64,000 nt of DNA, from positions 1 to 64,000 of the forward strand of contig JAWKZV010000002.1 in the NCBI GenBank assembly GCA_041395745.1, written 5' to 3'. The stretch is from Porticoccus sp041395745 (GTDB taxonomy: Bacteria > Pseudomonadota > Gammaproteobacteria > Pseudomonadales > Porticoccaceae). How positions within the stretch are numbered: position 1 is the stretch's first letter; every line of letters starts with the position of its first letter. A program made the translations under genes and the position numbers. Positions 48,090-57,344 of this stretch are shown here, piece after piece. The notes under the pieces are model-generated. The model was not told the origin of the DNA. It did not search any database and saw nothing but the letters and a program-made list of their open reading frames with translations.

Positions 48090-50195
48090 GTGGCTCGTAA
48101 AACACCTATTGCCCGCTATCGCAATATCGGCATATGCGCTCACGTGGATGCTGGCAAGACTACCACTACAGAGCGCGTACTGTTCTACACCGGCCTGTCT
48201 CACAAGATAGGTGAGGTGCATGACGGCGCGGCCACCATGGACTGGATGGAGCAGGAGCAGGAGCGGGGTATCACCATTACCTCTGCGGCAACTACCTGTT
48301 TCTGGGCGGGCATGCAGCAGCAGTTTCCCCAGCACCGCATCAACATTATCGATACCCCCGGGCACGTGGATTTCACCATTGAGGTGGAGCGCTCCCTGCG
48401 GGTGCTGGATGGCGCTGTCGTCGTCCTGTGCGGTTCTTCCGGGGTGCAGCCGCAAACCGAAACTGTGTGGCGTCAGGCGAACAAGTACCACGTGCCGCGC
48501 ATGGTGTTTGTCAACAAGATGGACCGCGCCGGCGCCGACTATCTGAAAGTTGTTGACCAGCTGAAAAAGCGTCTTGGCGCAGCACCGGTACCGATCCAAA
48601 TGACCATTGGCGCGGAAGAGAATTTCAAAGGCGTTGTTGACCTGGTGAAGATGAAGGCCATTCTGTGGAATGAAGCCGACCAGGGTATGACATTTGAATA
48701 CGCCGACATCCCCGAAGACCTGGTCGATCAGTGCGAAGAGCTCCGCGAAAACATGATGGAAGCGGCGGCTGAAGCCAATGAAGAGTTGATGGACAAATAC
48801 CTCGAGGAGGGAGAGCTCAGCGAGGAAGAGATCAAACAGGGTCTGCGGCTGCGCACTCTGGCCAATGAGATTGTGCCGGTTCTTGGCGGCTCAGCCTTCA
48901 AAAACAAGGGTGTGCAGGCGGTCCTCGACGCGGTGATTGAATACCTGCCGGCCCCCACCGAAGTGAAGGCTATCGAAGGTGTTCTGGACGATGGTGAAAC
49001 TGTGGCGACCCGCGAGGCTGATGACGCAGCGCCTTTTGCTGCGCTGGCATTCAAGATTGCCACTGACCCCTTTGTCGGCACACTGACGTTCTTCCGCGTC
49101 TACTCAGGCACCCTGAATTCCGGCGATATGGTCTACAACCCGGTGAAGGGTAGGAAGGAACGCATCGGCCGCATGGTGCAGATGCACGCCAACAACCGCG
49201 AGGAGATCAAGGAAGTGTTGGCGGGTGACATCGCGGCTGGCATTGGTCTCAAGGACGTCACCACTGGCGATACCCTCTGCGACCTCAACAAGGTAATTAC
49301 CCTGGAGCGTATGGAATTTCCCGAGCCGGTTATCTCGGTGGCTGTGGAGCCGCGCTCCAAGGCTGATCAGGAAAAAATGGGTGTCGCCCTCGGCAAGCTG
49401 GCTCAGGAAGACCCCTCCTTCCGGGTCCGCACGGACGAAGAAACCGGCCAGACCATTATTTCCGGTATGGGTGAGTTACACCTCGACATCATCGTCGATC
49501 GCATGCGCCGCGAGTTCAACGTTGAGGCCAATATCGGCAAGCCACAAGTGGCCTACCGCGAAGCAATCCGCAATACCTGTGAAATCGAAGGCAAGTTCGT
49601 GCGCCAGTCCGGTGGACGTGGTCAGTATGGTCACATCTGGATTCGTTTCGAGCCTGCTGAAGATGCCGGTGCCGAAGGGCTGGAGTTCGTCAACGAAATC
49701 GTCGGTGGTGTGGTGCCGAAGGAATACATCCCTGCAGTTGCGAAGGGGATTGAGGAGCAGATGCAGAACGGTGTGCTTGCCGGCTATCCGCTTCTCGGGC
49801 TGAAGGCAACCGCATTTGATGGTTCCTACCACGATGTGGATTCATCTGAAATGGCCTTCAAGATCGCTGCGTCCATGGCCACCAAGCAACTGGCCCACAA
49901 GGGTGGTGCTGTGCTGCTGGAGCCGGTGATGAAGGTGGAAGTGGTTACCCCAGAGGAAAACATGGGTGACGTGGTTGGTGATCTCAACCGTCGTCGCGGC
50001 ATGATTCTTGGTATGGACGAAAGCGCCTCCGGCAAGGTCGTCAATGCTGAAGTGCCACTGGCGGAAATGTTTGGTTATGCCACCGACTTGCGTTCTGCAA
50101 CCCAGGGTCGCGCCACCTTCACCATGGAATTTGAAAAATACGCTGAGGCGCCGCGCAACATCGCGGACGAAGTGATTGCCAAAAACCAGCGTTGA
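48090..50195 (+). CDS. fusA: elongation factor G
   Basis: EF-G drives translocation with GTP hydrolysis. The 701-residue protein begins at a GTG with ARKTPIARYRNIGICAHVDA; a longer frame from 48075 lacks a better signal. G motifs AHVDAGKTTTTER, RGITITSAATT, DTPGHVDFT and NKMDR are present, followed by domains II-V. It is co-directional with tufA, 43 bp apart, in the normal str operon order. It is the housekeeping EF-G; a distinct second one lies at 51583-53673. Confidence 0.98.
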   Translation: MARKTPIARYRNIGICAHVDAGKTTTTERVLFYTGLSHKIGEVHDGAATMDWMEQEQERGITITSAATTCFWAGMQQQFPQHRINIIDTPGHVDFTIEVERSLRVLDGAVVVLCGSSGVQPQTETVWRQANKYHVPRMVFVNKMDRAGADYLKVVDQLKKRLGAAPVPIQMTIGAEENFKGVVDLVKMKAILWNEADQGMTFEYADIPEDLVDQCEELRENMMEAAAEANEELMDKYLEEGELSEEEIKQGLRLRTLANEIVPVLGGSAFKNKGVQAVLDAVIEYLPAPTEVKAIEGVLDDGETVATREADDAAPFAALAFKIATDPFVGTLTFFRVYSGTLNSGDMVYNPVKGRKERIGRMVQMHANNREEIKEVLAGDIAAGIGLKDVTTGDTLCDLNKVITLERMEFPEPVISVAVEPRSKADQEKMGVALGKLAQEDPSFRVRTDEETGQTIISGMGELHLDIIVDRMRREFNVEANIGKPQVAYREAIRNTCEIEGKFVRQSGGRGQYGHIWIRFEPAEDAGAEGLEFVNEIVGGVVPKEYIPAVAKGIEEQMQNGVLAGYPLLGLKATAFDGSYHDVDSSEMAFKIAASMATKQLAHKGGAVLLEPVMKVEVVTPEENMGDVVGDLNRRRGMILGMDESASGKVVNAEVPLAEMFGYATDLRSATQGRATFTMEFEKYAEAPRNIADEVIAKNQR

Positions 50196-50238
50196 TCATC
50201 AGTATTTTTTACAAGCTTAAACTTTAGAGGACCCGATC

Positions 50239-51432
50239 ATGGCAAAAGAAAAGTTTGAACGTAGCAAACCCCACGTGAACGTGGGCACCATTGGTCACGT
50301 AGACCACGGTAAAACCACACTGACCGCGGCACTGACCCGCGTGTGTGCAGAGACCTGGGGTGGTAGTGCAGTGGCCTTTGACGGCATCGACAACGCACCG
50401 GAAGAGCGTGAGCGCGGTATCACTATCGCGACTTCTCACGTTGAGTACGATTCCCCGAACCGTCACTACGCCCACGTTGACTGCCCCGGACACGCTGACT
50501 ATGTGAAGAACATGATCACCGGTGCTGCCCAGATGGACGGCGCGATCCTGGTTTGTTCCGCTGCTGACGGCCCGATGCCGCAAACTCGCGAGCACATCCT
50601 GCTGTCCCGTCAGGTAGGTGTACCCTACATCGTCGTGTTCCTGAACAAGGCCGACATGGTTGACGACGAAGAGCTGCTGGAACTGGTTGAAATGGAAGTT
50701 CGCGAGCTGCTGGACCAGTACGACTTCCCGGGTGACGACACTCCGATCGTAGTTGGTTCCGCGCTGATGGCGCTGAACGGCGAAGACGAAAACGGCCTGG
50801 GCACCAGTGCTGTTAAGAAACTGGTAGAAACTCTGGACGAATACATTCCGGAGCCGGAGCGCGCTATCGACCAGCCGTTCCTGATGCCGATCGAAGACGT
50901 ATTCTCCATCTCTGGCCGCGGTACTGTAGTAACCGGTCGTGTAGAGCGCGGTATCGTTAAAGTGGGCGAGGAGATCGAAATCGTCGGCATCCACGTCACC
51001 ACCAAGACCACCTGTACCGGTGTTGAAATGTTCCGCAAGCTGCTGGACGAAGGCCGTGCTGGTGAGAACGTAGGTGTACTGCTGCGCGGTACCAAGCGTG
51101 ATGAGGTAGAGCGTGGTCAGGTGCTGGCCAAGCCCGGCACTATCAAGCCGCACACCAAGTTCGAAGCAGAAGTTTACGTACTGTCCAAAGAAGAAGGTGG
51201 TCGTCACACCCCGTTCTTCAAAGGCTATCGTCCGCAGTTCTACTTCCGCACCACAGACGTCACCGGTGCTTGTGAGCTGCCGGAAGGCGTAGAGATGGTA
51301 ATGCCTGGTGACAACGTGCAAATGACCGTAACCCTGATCGCCCCGATTGCGATGGATGAAGGTCTGCGCTTTGCGATCCGCGAAGGCGGTCGTACCGTTG
51401 GTGCTGGCGTAGTAGCCAAAATCATCGAGTAA
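50239..51432 (+). CDS. tufA: elongation factor Tu, short type
   Basis: EF-Tu delivers aminoacyl-tRNA to the ribosome. This copy has 397 residues, close to Pseudomonas EF-Tu. It shows GHVDHGKT (19-26), DCPGHADYV (81-89), NKADMVDDEELLELVE (136-151) and the conserved C-terminus. Compared with the other two copies it has ICSAADG-type sequence at 105-111, lacks their ten-residue insertion after NKAD, and differs at several residues in domain 2 (for example IHVTTKTTC). The first 300 bases are nearly identical in all three copies. A terminator follows. Confidence 0.98.
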   Translation: MAKEKFERSKPHVNVGTIGHVDHGKTTLTAALTRVCAETWGGSAVAFDGIDNAPEERERGITIATSHVEYDSPNRHYAHVDCPGHADYVKNMITGAAQMDGAILVCSAADGPMPQTREHILLSRQVGVPYIVVFLNKADMVDDEELLELVEMEVRELLDQYDFPGDDTPIVVGSALMALNGEDENGLGTSAVKKLVETLDEYIPEPERAIDQPFLMPIEDVFSISGRGTVVTGRVERGIVKVGEEIEIVGIHVTTKTTCTGVEMFRKLLDEGRAGENVGVLLRGTKRDEVERGQVLAKPGTIKPHTKFEAEVYVLSKEEGGRHTPFFKGYRPQFYFRTTDVTGACELPEGVEMVMPGDNVQMTVTLIAPIAMDEGLRFAIREGGRTVGAGVVAKIIE

Positions 51433-51455
51433 AAGACGCGCGTTTGTTCGCTGAA

Positions 51456-51484
51456 AAAGGCCGCTCTGACGAGCGGCCTTTTTT
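51456..51484 (+). terminator. tufA terminator
   Basis: AAAGGCCGCT/AGCGGCCTTT hairpin with T run after tufA. Confidence 0.88.
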
Positions 51485-51525
51485 ATGGAGGGCATTTCGA
51501 CGGGGACAACAAAAATAGGAAAGTA

Positions 51526-51557
51526 AAAAAAAGCCCGGTGGATGCCACCGGGCTTTT
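51526..51557. terminator. bidirectional terminator between tufA and fusA2
   Basis: AAAAAGCCCGGTGG/CCACCGGGCTTTTT. It serves the minus-strand fusA2, whose stop is about 26 bp away. Confidence 0.9.
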
Positions 51558-51582
51558 TTGTTTTTGCAAAGGTCGCCAGGAA

Positions 51583-53673
51583 TTACTTCTTGGCTTCTTC
51601 TTTGCGTGCCTTGGCTTCAGCAATGACCTTTTCCGCGATCTGCTGCGGACAGGGCATGTAGTGCGAGAACTCCATGGAGAACTGGCCGCGACCGGAAGTC
51701 ATGGTGCGCAGCTGGCCAATGTAACCAAACATTTCAGCCAGCGGTACGTCAGCCTTGACGCGGATACCGGTTGAGCCGGGCTCCTGGTCTTTGATCATGC
51801 CGCGACGACGGTTCAGATCGCCGATCACGTCGCCGACGTTGTCTTCGGGAGAGAATACGTCCACTTTCATGATCGGCTCCAGCAGCTGCGGACCCGCTTT
51901 CGGCATGGATTGACGGAATGCGCCTTTGGCGGCGATTTCGAAGGCAATGGCCGAGGAGTCAACCGCGTGGTAGCCACCGTCAAACAGCTCGATTTCCACG
52001 TCCAGTACCGGGTAGCCTGCCAGTGGGCCTTCATCCATCATGGACTTGAAGCCCTTCTCGATGGCGGGGAAGAATTCCTTCGGCACGTTACCGCCCACCA
52101 CAGTGGAAAGGAACTTGAAGCCGGAAGCCACTTCGCCGGGACGGATGCGGTAGTCGATTTTACCGTACTGACCGGAACCGCCAGACTGCTTCTTGTGGGT
52201 GTAGCTGTCTTCGATCGGCATGGTGATGGTTTCGCGGTAGGCTACCTGGGGTTTGCCCACTTCCAGTTCCACGCCGTAGGTGCGCTTGAGGATGTCCACT
52301 TTGATATCCAGGTGAAGTTCGCCCATACCTTTCAGGATGGTTTCGCCGGACTCTTCGTCGGTCTCAACCTGGAAGGAGGGATCTTCTGCCACCAGTTTGC
52401 CAATGGCGATACTCATTTTCTCAGCGCCAGCTTTTTCTTTCGGCTTGACGGCGATGGAGATCACCGGCTGCGGGAACACCATGGCTTCCAGAGTGCAGGG
52501 GTGGTCCACGTCACACAGGGTGTGGCCGGTTTTAACATTCTTCATGCCGATCACAGCAATGATGTCACCCGCCTGGGCGCGTTCCAGTTCGTTGCGATCA
52601 TTGGCGTGCATTTCCACCATGCGGCCGATACGTTCGGTTTTGCCGGTGGCAGAGTTAAGCACGGTCATGCCCTTTTCGATCACGCCGGAGTAGACGCGTA
52701 CGAAGGTGAGGGCGCCGAAGCGGTCGTCCATGATTTTGAATGCCAGTGCGCGCAGCGGTTCGCTCTCGGATACGATGGCTTTCTCGCCGGTGGGGTTGCC
52801 TTCCTCGTCGGTCAGATCCTGGGGATCTACTTCGGTGGGGTTGGGCAGGTAATCCACGACAGCGTCGAGCAGCAGTTGCATGCCCTTGTTCTTGAACGCA
52901 GAACCGCAGAAGGTGGGGAAGAAGTCCAGCTTGATGGTGCCCGCGCGGATACAACGCTTCAGGTCATCAACGGAGGGTTCTTCGCCTTCCATGTAGGCCA
53001 TCATGAGGTCGTCGTCCTGCTCGACGGCAGTTTCAACCAGTTCCTGGTGATATTGCTCGACTTCATCAACCATGTCGGCGGGTACGTCGGTAACCTGGAA
53101 GTTTTCAGGCTGGCCGGACTCGTCCCAGACGTAGGCTTTTTTGGTGAGTACGTCGACCACGCCCACAAACTCGTCTTCGCGACCGATGGGCAGGGTCATG
53201 ACCAGCGGGTTGGCGCCGAGAACTTTTTTGATCTGGCCTACAACACGGAGGAAGTCTGCACCCATGCGGTCGAGCTTGTTGACGAAAATGATACGAGCGA
53301 CTTCTGAGTCGTTGGCGTAACGCCAGTTGGTTTCGGACTGGGGTTCAACGCCGCCGGAACCACAGAAAACACCGATACCGCCGTCGAGTACCTTCAGGGA
53401 GCGGTATACCTCAACAGTGAAGTCAACGTGCCCGGGGGTATCGATGACGTTGAAGCGGTGGCCTTTCCAGAAGCAGGTGGTTGCCGCGGACTGGATGGTG
53501 ATACCGCGTTCGGCTTCCTGGGCCATGAAGTCCATGGTTGACTCGCCCTCGTGGACTTCGCCCAACTTATGGATTTTGCCGGTCAGCTTGAGAATACGTT
53601 CAGTTGTGGTGGTCTTGCCCGCATCCACGTGGGCGAAGATACCAATATTTCTGTAGAGGGTTAGGTCAGTCAT
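51583..53673 (-). CDS. fusA2: EF-G2-type elongation factor G paralog
   Basis: The 696-residue protein is a second EF-G, clearly different from fusA: it begins TDLTLYRNIGIFAHVDAGKTTTTER, has CFWKGHRFNVIDTPGH, NKLDRMGADF and all five GTPase motifs, and ends with a Lys/Glu tail (KARKEEAKK). It lacks the extra RRGMI-GMDES sequence of fusA and carries QEPGSTGI instead. EF-G2-type paralogs in other bacteria act in translocation or ribosome recycling, with weaker or special activity; which applies here is unknown. A TTG start at 53691 is possible, but the ATG at 53673 is preferred. It is transcribed opposite to its neighbours, between tufA and the third tuf. Confidence 0.93.
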   Translation of the reverse strand: MTDLTLYRNIGIFAHVDAGKTTTTERILKLTGKIHKLGEVHEGESTMDFMAQEAERGITIQSAATTCFWKGHRFNVIDTPGHVDFTVEVYRSLKVLDGGIGVFCGSGGVEPQSETNWRYANDSEVARIIFVNKLDRMGADFLRVVGQIKKVLGANPLVMTLPIGREDEFVGVVDVLTKKAYVWDESGQPENFQVTDVPADMVDEVEQYHQELVETAVEQDDDLMMAYMEGEEPSVDDLKRCIRAGTIKLDFFPTFCGSAFKNKGMQLLLDAVVDYLPNPTEVDPQDLTDEEGNPTGEKAIVSESEPLRALAFKIMDDRFGALTFVRVYSGVIEKGMTVLNSATGKTERIGRMVEMHANDRNELERAQAGDIIAVIGMKNVKTGHTLCDVDHPCTLEAMVFPQPVISIAVKPKEKAGAEKMSIAIGKLVAEDPSFQVETDEESGETILKGMGELHLDIKVDILKRTYGVELEVGKPQVAYRETITMPIEDSYTHKKQSGGSGQYGKIDYRIRPGEVASGFKFLSTVVGGNVPKEFFPAIEKGFKSMMDEGPLAGYPVLDVEIELFDGGYHAVDSSAIAFEIAAKGAFRQSMPKAGPQLLEPIMKVDVFSPEDNVGDVIGDLNRRRGMIKDQEPGSTGIRVKADVPLAEMFGYIGQLRTMTSGRGQFSMEFSHYMPCPQQIAEKVIAEAKARKEEAKK

Positions 53674-53791
53674 TTCAGTACTCGATATCAATGGGCCATA
53701 AAACGCGCGCGATTATACCGGAAATAAACAGGAATATTAGTGGCAAAGTGAAAAAGGAGTGTTTTTTCAATGTGAAAGATGCTCTGGAGCG

Positions 53792-53819
53792 TTGACAGGG
53801 ACGAAATGGCGTATAAGAT
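53792..53819 (+). promoter_or_regulatory. promoter of the third tuf gene
   Basis: TTGACA (53792-53797), 16-bp spacer, TAAGAT (53814-53819), followed by a GC-rich start region (TGCCCGC). About 100 bp before the GTG. Confidence 0.65.
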
Positions 53820-53919
53820 TGCCCGCTGTAAAAATTTTGCTGGCAGCTTCGGGTGTTGTTCTGAACGCAGGTAGCCAGTGCAGATGATCAACCATTAAGT
53901 AAAGTGTAGGGGCATCCCA

Positions 53920-55143
53920 GTGGCAAAAGAAAAGTTTGAACGCAGCAAACCCCACGTGAACGTGGGCACCATTGGTCACGTAGACCACGGTAAAACCACA
54001 CTGACCGCGGCACTGACCCGCGTGTGTGCAGAGACCTGGGGTGGTAGTGCAGTGGCCTTTGACGGCATCGACAACGCACCGGAAGAGCGTGAGCGCGGTA
54101 TCACCATCGCGACTTCTCACGTTGAGTACGATTCCCCGAACCGTCACTACGCCCACGTTGACTGCCCCGGACACGCTGACTATGTGAAGAACATGATCAC
54201 CGGTGCTGCCCAGATGGACGGCGCGATCCTGGTGTGTGGTGCGACTGATGGCCCGATGCCGCAAACTCGCGAGCACATCCTGCTGTCCCGTCAGGTAGGT
54301 GTTCCCTACGTTGTGGTGTTCCTGAACAAGGCAGACCTGCTGGCTGAAGACTGCGGTGGTGTCGGTTCAGAAGAATACAACGAGATGATCGAGCTGGTTG
54401 AAATGGAGCTGCGTGAGCTGCTGGATACCTACGACTTCCCGGGTGACGATACCCCCATCATCGCCGGTTCCGCCCTGATGGCGCTGAACGGTGAAGATGA
54501 CAACGAACTGGGTACCACTGCTGTACGCAAACTGGTAGAAGCGCTGGACTCTTACATTCCGGAGCCGGAGCGCGCTATCGACCAGCCGTTCCTGATGCCG
54601 ATCGAAGACGTATTCTCCATCTCTGGCCGCGGTACTGTAGTAACCGGTCGTGTAGAGCGCGGCATCATCAAAGTGGGCGAGTCCATTGAGATTGTTGGTA
54701 TCCAGGCTACTCAGACCACTACCTGTACCGGTGTTGAGATGTTCCGCAAGCTGCTGGACGAAGGCCGTGCTGGTGAGAACGTAGGTGTACTGCTGCGCGG
54801 TACCAAGCGCGATGAAGTGGAGCGTGGTCAGGTTTTGTGTAAGCCGGGCAGCATCAAGCCGCACACCAAGTTCGAAGCAGAAGTTTACGTACTGTCCAAA
54901 GAAGAAGGTGGTCGTCACACCCCGTTCTTCAAGGGCTACCGTCCGCAGTTCTACTTCCGCACCACTGACGTGACTGGCGCGTGTGAACTGCCGGAAGGTG
55001 TTGAGATGGTCATGCCGGGTGACAACATCCAGATGACCGTCACGTTGATTGCACCGATTGCGATGGAAGATGGTCTGCGCTTTGCGATCCGCGAAGGCGG
55101 TCGTACCGTTGGTGCCGGCGTAGTAGCCAAAATCATCGAGTAA
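53920..55143 (+). CDS. tuf: elongation factor Tu, long type (third tuf copy)
   Basis: A complete 407-residue EF-Tu starting at GTG. It has ten extra residues after NKAD: the stretch from about 140 to 158 contains AEDCGGVGSEEYNEM in place of VDDEELLE. Domain 2 carries IIKVGESIEIVG and VLCKPGSIKP. It is almost identical to the broken tufB at 33525, including this insertion, but shares short conversion-like stretches (for example CGTCAGGTAGGTGT) with tufA. It precedes the S10 operon with a terminator and an own promoter between, so it is not part of the str operon. Insertions at this place of domain 1 are known in other EF-Tu proteins, such as Thermus. Confidence 0.97.
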   Translation: MAKEKFERSKPHVNVGTIGHVDHGKTTLTAALTRVCAETWGGSAVAFDGIDNAPEERERGITIATSHVEYDSPNRHYAHVDCPGHADYVKNMITGAAQMDGAILVCGATDGPMPQTREHILLSRQVGVPYVVVFLNKADLLAEDCGGVGSEEYNEMIELVEMELRELLDTYDFPGDDTPIIAGSALMALNGEDDNELGTTAVRKLVEALDSYIPEPERAIDQPFLMPIEDVFSISGRGTVVTGRVERGIIKVGESIEIVGIQATQTTTCTGVEMFRKLLDEGRAGENVGVLLRGTKRDEVERGQVLCKPGSIKPHTKFEAEVYVLSKEEGGRHTPFFKGYRPQFYFRTTDVTGACELPEGVEMVMPGDNIQMTVTLIAPIAMEDGLRFAIREGGRTVGAGVVAKIIE

Positions 55144-55162
55144 AAGGCGTACGCCATTGAAA

Positions 55163-55187
55163 TGGGGGCCTTGGAGGCCCCCTTTTT
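55163..55187 (+). terminator. third tuf terminator
   Basis: TGGGGGCC/GGCCCCC hairpin with TTTTT. Confidence 0.88.
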
Positions 55188-55259
55188 GTCCGCCGAGGCA
55201 GGCAATTTATTGCTGGCTGAGGTGGCAAAAAAATCATTAAGAACCTCAGGGATTTTTCC

Positions 55260-55288
55260 TTGACAGGGGTTGGGGGCAGACTTAGAAT
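55260..55288 (+). promoter_or_regulatory. S10 operon promoter
   Basis: TTGACA, 17-bp spacer, TAGAAT, then CTCGCCTCC. About 70 bp before rpsJ. Confidence 0.82.
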
Positions 55289-55358
55289 CTCGCCTCCATT
55301 TTTCCGGCTCCCGATGTGCGGGCGCCGATGGCTCTTTAGACAGTTGGAGTTTGGTTCC

Positions 55359-55670
55359 ATGCAGGATCAACGCATTCGCATTCGCCTGAAGGCTTTCGAT
55401 CACAAGCTGATTGATGCATCTACTCAGGAAATCGTTGAGACGGCCAAGCGTACCGGTGCCCAGATTCGTGGCCCGATTCCGCTGCCCACTCGCAAAGAAC
55501 GCTTTACCGTATTGATCTCACCGCACGTTAACAAAGACGCGCGCGATCAGTACGAGATCCGCACCCACAAGCGGTTGCTGGATATTGTTGAGCCGACAGA
55601 AAAAACTGTCGACGCCTTGATGAAGTTGGATTTGGCTGCCGGTGTTGAGGTTCAGATTAGTCTGACCTAA
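55359..55670 (+). CDS. rpsJ: 30S ribosomal protein S10 / NusE
   Basis: S10 is part of the 30S head and, as NusE, of the antitermination complex with NusG. The 103-residue product reads RIRIRLKAFDHKLID, IRGPIPLPTRKERFT and RTHKRLLDI as usual. The frame is open back to the promoter, but the ATG at 55359 with GTTGGAG before it is the family start. First gene of the S10 operon. Confidence 0.99.
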   Translation: MQDQRIRIRLKAFDHKLIDASTQEIVETAKRTGAQIRGPIPLPTRKERFTVLISPHVNKDARDQYEIRTHKRLLDIVEPTEKTVDALMKLDLAAGVEVQISLT

Positions 55671-55777
55671 GCAGAGAAGGAACGAAACCCAGGTCCCGGC
55701 CACCGCCGGGTGGGTGTAACGCTCTGAAATGGGCGGCCATAGCGGGTAACAGCCCCGTACACTATGAGGTTAAACAA

Positions 55778-56413
55778 ATGACTATTGGTATTGTCGGTCG
55801 CAAATGCGGCATGACTCGCGTATTTACCGACGACGGTGTCTCCATCCCGGTCACAGTGATCGAGGCGGAGCCCAATCGCATTACCCAAATTAAAACCGGT
55901 GAAACTGACGGCTATACAGCTGTTCAGGTGACCGCTGGTGCCCGTCGTGCCTCCCGCGTGAGCAAGTCTGAAGCTGGTCATTTTGCTAAAGCCGGAGTTG
56001 AGGCTGGCCGTGGCTGTTGGGAGTTTCGCGTCGAGGGTGCCCAGGAAGGTCTTGAAGTTGGTAGCACCATCACCGTGGAGCAATTTGCAGCCGGTCAGAA
56101 GATTGATGTGACTGGCACTTCCAAGGGTAAAGGTTTTCAGGGTGTCATCAAGCGCTGGAATTTCAGCATGCAAGACGCCACCCATGGTAACTCTCTGTCT
56201 CACCGCGCTCCGGGCTCCATTGGCCAGTGCCAGACTCCCGGTCGCGTGTTTAAAGGTAAGAAGATGAGCGGCCATATGGGTGCTGAGCGTGTGACTACCC
56301 AGAATCTTGAAGTTGTCCGTGTTGATGCTGAGCGTAATCTGCTCCTGATTAAGGGTGCAGTGCCTGGTGCGCCGGGTGGTGACGTGATCATTCGTGCTGC
56401 TGTGAAGGGCTGA
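55778..56413 (+). CDS. rplC: 50S ribosomal protein L3
   Basis: L3 reaches the peptidyl-transferase centre. The 211 residues match the family, with GIVGRKCGMTRVF at the start and the central loop GHGN-type stretch DATHGNSLSHRAPGSIGQ carrying the glutamine methylated in E. coli. A 107-bp gap after rpsJ has some hairpin potential; no L4-type leader was recognised. Confidence 0.99.
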   Translation: MTIGIVGRKCGMTRVFTDDGVSIPVTVIEAEPNRITQIKTGETDGYTAVQVTAGARRASRVSKSEAGHFAKAGVEAGRGCWEFRVEGAQEGLEVGSTITVEQFAAGQKIDVTGTSKGKGFQGVIKRWNFSMQDATHGNSLSHRAPGSIGQCQTPGRVFKGKKMSGHMGAERVTTQNLEVVRVDAERNLLLIKGAVPGAPGGDVIIRAAVKG

Positions 56414-56424
56414 GGGGATCATCG

Positions 56425-57039
56425 ATGGAATTGAATATTGCTACACCCACGGGTAGCGCAGGAACTGTCGAAGTTTCCGATGCTGCTTTTGGTAAAGAAT
56501 TTAATCAGGATCTGGTGCACCAGGCGGTAACCGCCTATCTGGCCGGCGCCCGTCAGGGTACTCGCGCTCAGAAAACTCGCTCTGAAGTGAGCGGTGGTGG
56601 CAAGAAGCCCTGGCGTCAAAAAGGTACTGGTCGCGCTCGTGCGGGTACCATCCGTTCGCCCATCTGGCGTACTGGTGGCGTAACCTTCGCGGCGAAGCCT
56701 CAGGATCACTCGCAGAAACTGAACCGCAAGATGTATCGCGCTGCTCTGCGTTCCATTCTGTCTGAGCTGGCTCGTCAGGAGCGCCTGGTTGTCGTGGAGT
56801 CTTTCGATCTGGAAGCCCCGAAGACCAAGTCTCTGGTGCAGAAGCTGGGTGAATACGGTGTTCAGGATGTGCTGATCGTGACCGAGGAAGTAACAGAGAA
56901 TCTGTACTTGTCCTCTCGCAACCTCCACAAAGTGGATGTGCGCGATGCGGTTGGCGTCGATCCGGTAAGCCTGATTCGTTTTGAGAAAGTGCTGGTAACT
57001 GTGCCCGCCCTGAAAAAGATTGAGGAGATGCTGGTATGA
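56425..57039 (+). CDS. rplD: 50S ribosomal protein L4
   Basis: L4 lines the exit tunnel and regulates the S10 operon in E. coli. The 204-residue protein has the extended loop RQGTRAQKTRSEVSGGGKKPWRQ with the KGTGRAR motif used in erythromycin-resistance studies. Its stop overlaps the rplW start by ATGA. Confidence 0.99.
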   Translation: MELNIATPTGSAGTVEVSDAAFGKEFNQDLVHQAVTAYLAGARQGTRAQKTRSEVSGGGKKPWRQKGTGRARAGTIRSPIWRTGGVTFAAKPQDHSQKLNRKMYRAALRSILSELARQERLVVVESFDLEAPKTKSLVQKLGEYGVQDVLIVTEEVTENLYLSSRNLHKVDVRDAVGVDPVSLIRFEKVLVTVPALKKIEEMLV

Positions 57040-57332
57040 ACCAGGAGCGCATCTTCAAGGTGCTGCTGCGGCCGCACATTACTGAAAAAACTGCCGTTGC
57101 CGCAGACGCCCAGAACCTAGTTGTGTTCAAGGTGGCAGGCGATGCGACCAAGCCGGAAGTGAAGGCTGCGGTTGAGCAACTGTTTAGCGTCAAGGTGGCC
57201 GATGTTCGCGTCACCAACGTCAAGGGCAAAACCAAGCGTACCCGTTTCGGGCTTGGCAAGCGCTCTGACTGGAAAAAGGCGTATGTCCGTCTGGAGCAGG
57301 GTCAAGAAATTGACTTTGCAGTAGCTGAGTAA
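57036..57332 (+). CDS. rplW: 50S ribosomal protein L23
   Basis: L23 sits at the tunnel exit and docks SRP and trigger factor. The 98-residue product shows LRPHITEKTA and the loop KGKTKRTRFGLGKRSDWKKA. It is translationally coupled to rplD by overlap and precedes rplB by 12 bp. Confidence 0.99.
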   Translation: MNQERIFKVLLRPHITEKTAVAADAQNLVVFKVAGDATKPEVKAAVEQLFSVKVADVRVTNVKGKTKRTRFGLGKRSDWKKAYVRLEQGQEIDFAVAE

Positions 57333-57344
57333 GGGGTTGTCGAG

